Source of the DNA: Beroe forskalii
Taxonomy: Eukaryota > Ctenophora > Nuda > Beroida > Beroidae
Length of the DNA: 64,000 nt
NCBI GenBank assembly: GCA_011033025.1
Contig: WFMF01000328.1
Span: 1-64,000 of the forward strand
Direction of reading: 5' to 3'
Notes under the pieces: generated by a model
Told to the model about the DNA's origin: nothing
What the model saw: only the letters and a program-made list of their open reading frames with translations
Database searches by the model: none
Part shown: piece by piece, positions 57,301 through 64,000 of the stretch
Numbering within the stretch: position 1 is the stretch's first letter
Layout: each line of letters opens with the position of its first letter
Program-made: the position numbers and the translations under genes

Positions 57301-59924
57301 GCGTACAGCCGCCTCCTCTCTCCGCGGTGGCTGTGACGGCGTTACTAGAGCTCGACACAGCGCGGGGTTGAGGGAAGTACGCCATATTCCTCCTGCGTCC
57401 CGCATATAATGGGAGGCTGTGGGAGATGTATCACAATACGAAGGGGGATGCCGTGCTTTCTATTGTGCGGATAACCACTAAACTAGCTGCATTGCTTCAA
57501 TGCTTTCTATGGAACCCCTCCGAGATGCTTCCTCGGTTTGTGCTCTGTCACCAGCGACATTCCTTTATACTTAACCTTTTGATATTTATGTTTATATACC
57601 GTTTAATAATAGACTTTTGGAGCTGCTAAATGTATGAAAGTAGTTGGTTGTACTGCTTTTATAGTAGACCAGTAACCAATATTGGCACGATATTGACGTT
57701 TTATAGCGGCCATGTTTATCGCCAAAGTAACAACGAAAGAAAAAAACTTTTTGATCTCCATATGTATGACTTTTTATTGGCAGGACCTTAATTCTTCGTG
57801 GAATAATCTGTAATAAACGGCCCAAGTTCAAAGTTTGGTCTTACGCGATTCCATTTACCATGTAAGGTGGCTCAAAATTATGAAAACTGACTAATCTACT
57901 GATCTGTCTTACTTCCAATTTATGCGAACTCCTACTGCTAGATGATGTAATTCCAGATATGCCGTGTAGAAGCTTTACTGTCTTCTTCTCAACATGCGTT
58001 GTCGTGATTTGGTTGTTCATTGTATCTGGAGGAACGTATACAGATACATATCCCTTGTAGGTATCCCTCGCTAAAGAAGAGGTATATCGCTGAGAATCAG
58101 TGTGGGTGACCGACTGGTGACTTAGGTATCAGGGTTAATCCTTCGAAGCCCATAAGGTGACCAGATATCATATATTTAAGTCTGCGAGCAAATGAAATGC
58201 GGTTCTGACGGCAACAACTGCACACTTTAAGTCATGGAAGTGGTGTCACTTTCAGCTTACTTTTATTGGAAGTTGGCGTGGGGTCGTCAAAAGACAGGCA
58301 ATTCACACCGCCTTATTTCTGTAGTGTTGCAGTATTCGCAGATCATATCATTATTACCAAGTCTAGTCAGCCATGTCTTCATATGATAAAACTCTCATTA
58401 AAGCCGAAGGAATGATATAGACTTCTTAAAAATTCGTTGTCCTGTAGACCTGAACTACGCCAAATCATCCATAATTTTGTGTTGGCAGGTCTGCTATTAA
58501 TTATATGATGAATTTTGTGAACGAAGAATTAGAGAAGGACGTACCTATTATAATTTTGAATGGAAATTAAGGATTTCCAAAACTATCTGATTTGAATTTT
58601 TTCTAAAATCCAAAATCATATAATGATTCGTATTATATCTTAAAGCCAAAATCAATCAACTTTAGTAGTTTCTCAAAGTCATTTTTGATCCCTTCCTCCC
58701 GTATTTCAAATGCTTGTTTTAATCACACTTCAACAGTTATACGGTTATTTTATTTTACTGCTATCTTATTAACATTTTCACCTTATAATCATGTTGAGCG
58801 GAGAAAAGCAAAATCGCAGAGATTGAAACCATTTCAGTTCTATATAATTCACGTGAAAACCTGGTGGTCTCAACTAAGAACTCCAACTTCCAAGTTTGAT
58901 GAAACAGCAAGCCTATTATGATCTACACTTGGGAAGTTTCTTTGTCGTTGTACGATTCAAAGGCCCGCGTTAACAAAGGGTGTGCATCAAGTGTTTTCAT
59001 TTTATTGTTGTTTGTCTTTTCATTGTTGTAGCTTTGTAGGTTTTGTGCTTCGCTCAGCCGCGAAAACATATTTTTCCTTGAGTCACTGAACCGTTTCTAT
59101 TCATTATTCTGGGCCGTTTCTTCAGTATTACGGCTTTGATGAAATAGTTGTTGGAACTTTAAAGTCCCTGGAAGAGAGAAAATTTGGTTCAAGAGAATAA
59201 AGGAAAGAATTGAAGAAAGGCGTTAGAATGCGTGCCACGCACTTATTCTGAGCCAAGCCTTTCCCGCCCAGATTTTAAGGGGGAGGGCTTTCAAAGACCT
59301 AGGGCCCTAGGTCTAATATTCACTATTTAGCGTAAAAATTAAACTCGTGCTCTTGTTTTTGCTGTTGTTGATGTTTGTAACAATTCGTAAATTTAAGGTA
59401 AATTTAAGGTAAATTTAAAAGCAATTTCTGTTGAACTAAGCTTGATTTTAAAACAATTTTGATGCACAAAATTTGGAATCCTTAGTGGGGCTGCTTCCTC
59501 CCAGATTATTCTGGGATGCCCATCATTAACTAAAATGCTGAAAATATTTCTGTAAAATTCTAGCCAGGAGCGGAAAGGGGCGTGGGCCGTGGTCGTTTTT
59601 GCGCGATCTTCGCACCGTCTGAGATCGATTCACCACCGAAGAATTGACCAAATGAGAGGACAAACAACTTCCCGTAACACTTTCACCCACATTACAAGAG
59701 GTTGTTAATAATCCCTCATGAAAACCGGAACAATGCTATTGCTACTCATGACCCGGCAGGTGGTACCCCTACCGAAAAACTAGGGGTGATGTTGCAAATT
59801 AAAACTTTTCATTCCATTGTTCGCTAAGTACCTTACATACTGAATCAATGATAAAACAAAGTATGCATTTATATATGTTAATTAATAAAGTTAAAACTTA
59901 ATTAATTATCATATAGATGAGTTA
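54344..59924. other. No supported gene; TRIP11 intron or intergenic
   Basis: No exon continuing TRIP11 could be identified. The Arf-binding C-terminal block expected for GMAP-210 was not seen. Notable pieces are a degenerate tandem of AACGGCACTTTCCACCACAA (55945-56050), a 38-40-bp duplication in a pyrimidine-rich tract (TCATCCTCCTTTTTTACTTC, 56838-56925), and otherwise AT-rich DNA. Open frames in the pyrimidine tract are low-complexity. Confidence 0.4.
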
Positions 59925-60124
59925 GTAAATACGGGATAGCAATTTGTTTTTCGCAAATTCTTTAGGGAAAGCATCTTCGAAATTTCCATGATTAGGAGAA
60001 ACAAATGTAGAATGAATAGCAATTATATTGTTACTCATCCTACATTTGTTTCTCCTAATCATTAAAATTTTGTAGTGTCTTTCCCCAATAAATTTGAGGA
60101 AAAAAATTGCTATCCCGTATTCAC
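59925..60124. mobile_element. 200-bp hairpin MITE (FB9)
   Basis: The ends GTAAATACGGGATAGCAATT and AATTGCTATCCCGTATTCAC are inverted. Most of the interior also pairs (AATTTCCATGATTAGGAGAA-type left arm with TTTGTTTCTCCTAATCATTA on the right), so nearly the whole element folds on itself. Another ATTGCTATTCCCGTATTCAC follows at 60129-60148, a partial extra terminus. Confidence 0.8.
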
Positions 60125-63100
60125 TTATATTGCTATTCCCGTATTCACCAAAAGCCATATTCATAAGCGGTTACATGTCGAAGTGGTGAGCGTATACCGC
60201 AACTTACACGGTTGAGGCAAAGTAGAGATTGTGTTAGTTCTTATTATTCCCCTACCAGAAATATCAAATAACTCGGACCAACTATTCCCCGACCAAACAA
60301 CAGTGATTCTTTCCATTCGGATCTGATGACCCTCGTTCAGATCCAACAGTATATACATTTTTGAGTGCTCCTCCGTAAAAATCAAATTTCATTTTAAGCT
60401 ATTTTGCACTAAAATTTCGTCGTCAAGGCAACTTAAATATAATCGTAACTTACTTGATGTAACAAAATACTGAACGTACTCCCTCAGTCCTCACCTGAAC
60501 AAATTTCCTTGTATTTTGGCGAAAATTTGGATAGTTAACTTGCAATATTATTTGATCATTTAGTTGAATTAGAGAAAATTAACCATTTTTGCTACGAAAT
60601 TTCTTCTGACCAGGAAATTGGTAAATTTATGCCTTTATGCAATATCTAAATATCTTGTCCTTCGATATTTCCGTATATCTCGCGCCCATTATCGATCTCG
60701 AATAATATTATATGCACCTACTTTCGCACAACATTTCTGAGATGCTAATTCATGTCTATAGCTAATATTCGAATTTATATCCTAATACGGAAATCCTGTG
60801 GCGGGAGGATATATCTTGGGAAGGAATATATCCGACGCAGTCCCGTTCATTATTATAACTGAACCATGCAGTTCGTGAATTGTTTTATATTCGTCAGTAC
60901 GTATATATATATGTTTAAACGGGTTTTATAGGAAGTCAGTCTTGTCTAGACACACGGATTTATTATGTGTGCGAGCCTGTAATATAGAACTATAGGTCGA
61001 AGGAGTAACCTAATACCACATATATGTAGTGAGCGCGAAGCGCGAACTATATATAGACGCATTATTGGCCGAAGCGAAGCTGAGGTCAGGCGAAGCCGAG
61101 TTCAAAGAGACCTATGGTTTCATGGAAACCACAAAAATTAACGCGCTAAAAATACGTAATAACGTGAAAAATAGACTTTTGACAAGGCAGCCGTCAGACA
61201 GGTTGATGTGTAAAGCATCCGGCCCGGATCCAAATTAGTGCTAAATCGTTGGTGGTGTGTCTTGCAGGAAGAATTACAGATTTTGCCATCAACCCACTGC
61301 TGTAAATCTTGATAAAGACGTCACCTTGAACATTTTGTTCATCGTGGAATGTATAAATTCTATTACCACAGAATGCATATCTATGTTTGTCCCATCCAAA
61401 TTATGCAAATTCGATTGACACTACTGAGTTGCTATCATATATAGGTTCGTTCCCGACCCTAACCCCGGAAAATCCAGTTATAGGGTCGGTAACATATAAC
61501 ATGGGGTTATAGGATCTGACCGACCCTATAATATAGAAATACCCCGATGTATATGGTAGCAAATAAGGGCTTATGAGCCATGTAATATGTATTCCTATTC
61601 CCAGGAGCGTGATAACCCTTTCTTCCCAGTCTCAGAGCCGTTAATTTAGCAGTTTCCACCCCCAATATATGCGTGGTTATAATACCATCTCCCGTTCAGC
61701 GCAACAGAGGCCGTCGCGATATTCGGTGTGGTCGATTTCATTCTCCATATATTCTGTAATACTATAGTCTCTAATAGAGTCCCTAATATAGTGTCTACTA
61801 GACTCTCTTATATAGAGTCTCTAATAAAGTCTCCACTAGAGTCTCTAATAGAGTCTATACTAGAGTCTCTAATAAGTTAATGAACTTCCAGCAGAAATTT
61901 CCCTTTATAATCTTTTACTTTTAGTCTTGTCTTTTGGAAAAGCTGTTTAAATCACTTCCAATTTTTCTGTAATATTCAGATTAAATCATATTAAATTAAT
62001 ATTCGGATTAAATTAGTAAATCCCTCAAAAGGAGATACTTCTTCTGAATCCTTCCTAGATAATATGTTCTTTGCGATACGATGCGATTGATCGCGTTGAG
62101 CCCTCATGGCTACCTGGTTATATCTGCTCCCTTGATTTGCAACCTTTGAATTATTCATGACTCATGATTCACGACACTTCAAACGTATCACCTAATCCGT
62201 GACCCGCGTATCTTTTTCACACTCGGCGGCTGCCTCTGGTGTCTACTTCTCTAATTGTCACGTGACAAACAGGGGTAATTTCACGCCATTAACTAGAGGC
62301 TAGATTCGCCAGGTTCTAGTGCCGCATGATGGTACTGTCAACTTGTGCTCTGGTTGGGACGTGACTGGTCAGCGGACAGTCCTTAGCTAGCACAGCAAGC
62401 AGTTACCATTTACCAAGTACCAACCCTTTTATCTGTTACAAGCCAGTCACTGCCCTGAAATCGCTTAAAGCAGTCACTGCGCAATATCTGCATTCCGCAC
62501 TGCACAGAGACTGCATTGCGCGAAATTAACTTCCACTGGGGTCTAAGGCGGAGCCCCTTGCAGGGGGTTAGGGGGTGCAGCCCCCGAATCAAATTTTTGA
62601 AAAAATATTGTGCTCTGAATGTTTTCTGCAATGAAGAAATGAACGGGAGAGCAAAAATGGAGTCGTCAATATCAAAGCTTTAAAAAGGTGTCGGTACAAT
62701 AAATTATATAAGAGAGCTTTATCAAACAGAATAAAATTTAACGCTAGTACTATTTCACCAATCCAAAGAGTTATGATAATTAGTCAAAATACTATTATTC
62801 GAAATAAAGCACTTATTTTTTTAAAGTTTCCTATTTTTCCGGTGTGCAGGCCAAACCCCATTCTCTTCGGGACTGGCGCTGGATAGTGTAACAATGATTA
62901 TCTCCACTCAAATGCATCTCGACCATTCAACGTCCGTTCATTTTAATCACCGCTAATTCTCCCCAATTCATTCCCCCTTATATACTCGAAATCCCCAAAT
63001 ACTATATAGTTCTTTCGGTTCTTTAACCTGCCATGCCAATTTCGCCTCTTTTCAATACTTCACTAATTGGATGAAGCAATCACTAACTAGTATCCGATTA

Positions 63101-64000
63101 GATAGTAACCAGATATACCGATCGCTACTAAGCACAGTTTAGATTTGCATTTTCCATGGTCTACCTATTACTTTTGATAAATGGGTCACTGAACTTCGAC
63201 TACCCGCTCCAACAACCAAATTGATGCATGCCGGGAATTTTGTTCTGTCGCGGAATTATTTGTCCTTGAATTTAGTCTGCCTCCAGTTAAATTCCGTCTG
63301 AATTGCGTTTCCAGCCGCGTCTGAGTGAGCCGGATATTGAACATTGAACCACGTTTCCTGAGTGAGCTGGATATTGAATATTCAACCACTAAGAGCATAT
63401 AATATTCCAACCACTGCGGATATATAATGTCAAATTATTGCCAATAGTATCGCCTCGGTTTTTGGGGATTCAGCTGAAAATCCCCGCGTTGCATAGCCTG
63501 GAAACTAAACGGTCAGTTAGCGGGTTAGGGATTGTCACCGTAATTCCGTGATAAGTTAGGCATGTCTCGCCGCGCCATTCATCGGCGATGCTGGATTGGT
63601 TCTTGAAAACTCGATAACGCACGAGCCGAATGCCTAATTGCGCAGACTTGATCAAGTTAACGACATCCAGAGGCATGGTGGGACCAGTTTAGTATGCTCA
63701 TATTATTTCGCTCGTTTGCGGCTGGTATTTGGTTAATCGTTATGATTCGGAACCTCCCACTTTGTAACCCTCTCCGATACTCAGTCAACCTTCGCCAGAC
63801 ATCGGACTTAACGTTGTACAAATATTGAGGATGTTTCGCCGAATTCCTCCTCCACAGAGGGCAAGCAGATGCTGGTCTAGGCGGATCTATTTAAGTCCGT
63901 GCAAACCTCCAATTTGACACCAGTCCAATCACAAACAAGAAGGCTATCCAATTGATAATTGTTAAGTCTCCTGAATTCATTACAGAATGCACCCCATCCC
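60125..64000. other. No supported gene to window end
   Basis: AT-rich DNA. Tandem GAGTCTCTAATA units lie at 61765-61880. A GAGCCCCTTGCAGGGGGTT / GGGGGTGCAGCCCCC pair of small hairpins is at 62550-62586. No splice-flanked exon was found. It may be intronic to TRIP11 or the next intergenic region. Confidence 0.4.
61765..61880. repeat. GAGTCTCTAATA tandem repeat
   Basis: About eight degenerate 12-14-bp units (GAGTCTCTAATA, GAGTCTCCACTA, GAGTCTATACTA) in direct orientation. Confidence 0.75.

Noticed and set aside
57229-57347. ACGCCGTCAC / GTGACGGCGT inverted pair
   Set aside because: Only about 10 bp and isolated, with no element structure between.
55426-61238. Possible last exons of TRIP11
   Set aside because: None of the open frames (for example 55426-55653 or 61029-61238) shows coiled-coil or GRAB-like content with matching phase and splice sites.

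Overview
The window is eukaryotic nuclear DNA, almost certainly from a non-vertebrate animal. Genes are split by GT-AG introns of about 0.1 to 2 kb, and the proteins are animal-type: the Golgi tether GMAP-210/TRIP11, the oligosaccharyltransferase subunit TMEM258, LITAF-domain proteins, a Jupiter/JPT-family protein and a 13-exon cytochrome P450. The background is AT-rich and crowded with short inverted-repeat transposons, tRNA-derived SINEs and minisatellites. I cannot name the phylum or species from the sequence alone.

Layout. 0-10.4 kb holds no recognisable gene. It contains a 2.2-kb inverted-repeat element with a dispersed internal motif, two copies of a 240-250-bp MITE, a 1.6-kb foldback element and a CpG-rich islet. 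10.4-14.7 kb (minus strand) carries two LITAF-domain paralogues with Pro/Gly/Tyr repeat N-termini, separated by another foldback element. 19.3-20.2 kb (minus) is a small three-exon JPT/HN1-like gene. 23.2-24.5 kb is a foldback element built of inverted tandem repeats. 25.7-30.5 kb (plus) is a complete 509-aa P450, closest by eye to CYP46. 31.3-33.3 kb has a long-armed inverted-repeat element and a dead reverse-transcriptase fragment. 33.97-34.2 kb is TMEM258 in one exon. 35.4 kb to at least 54.3 kb is TRIP11: 23 exons could be chained in frame to 1,115 codons, and the C-terminal end lies beyond what I can find. From 54.4 kb to the end I see no supported gene, only repeats, and this is either TRIP11 intron or intergenic.

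The genes do not form a pathway. TMEM258 (ER N-glycosylation), TRIP11 (cis-Golgi vesicle tethering), the LITAF proteins (late endosome) and a probably ER-bound P450 all act in the endomembrane system, but nothing shows that this linkage is functional.

Two patterns stand out. First, at least six elements share one architecture, terminal inverted repeats enclosing short-unit arrays whose orientation flips near the middle, while using unrelated unit sequences. Second, TRIP11 has local duplications placed on its exon-intron boundaries at five sites (exons 10, 12, 15/16, 19 and 22), several of which copy a splice donor or acceptor. A third lead is a conserved H-type pseudoknot-forming repeat, present once inside a foldback element and once in a TRIP11 intron.
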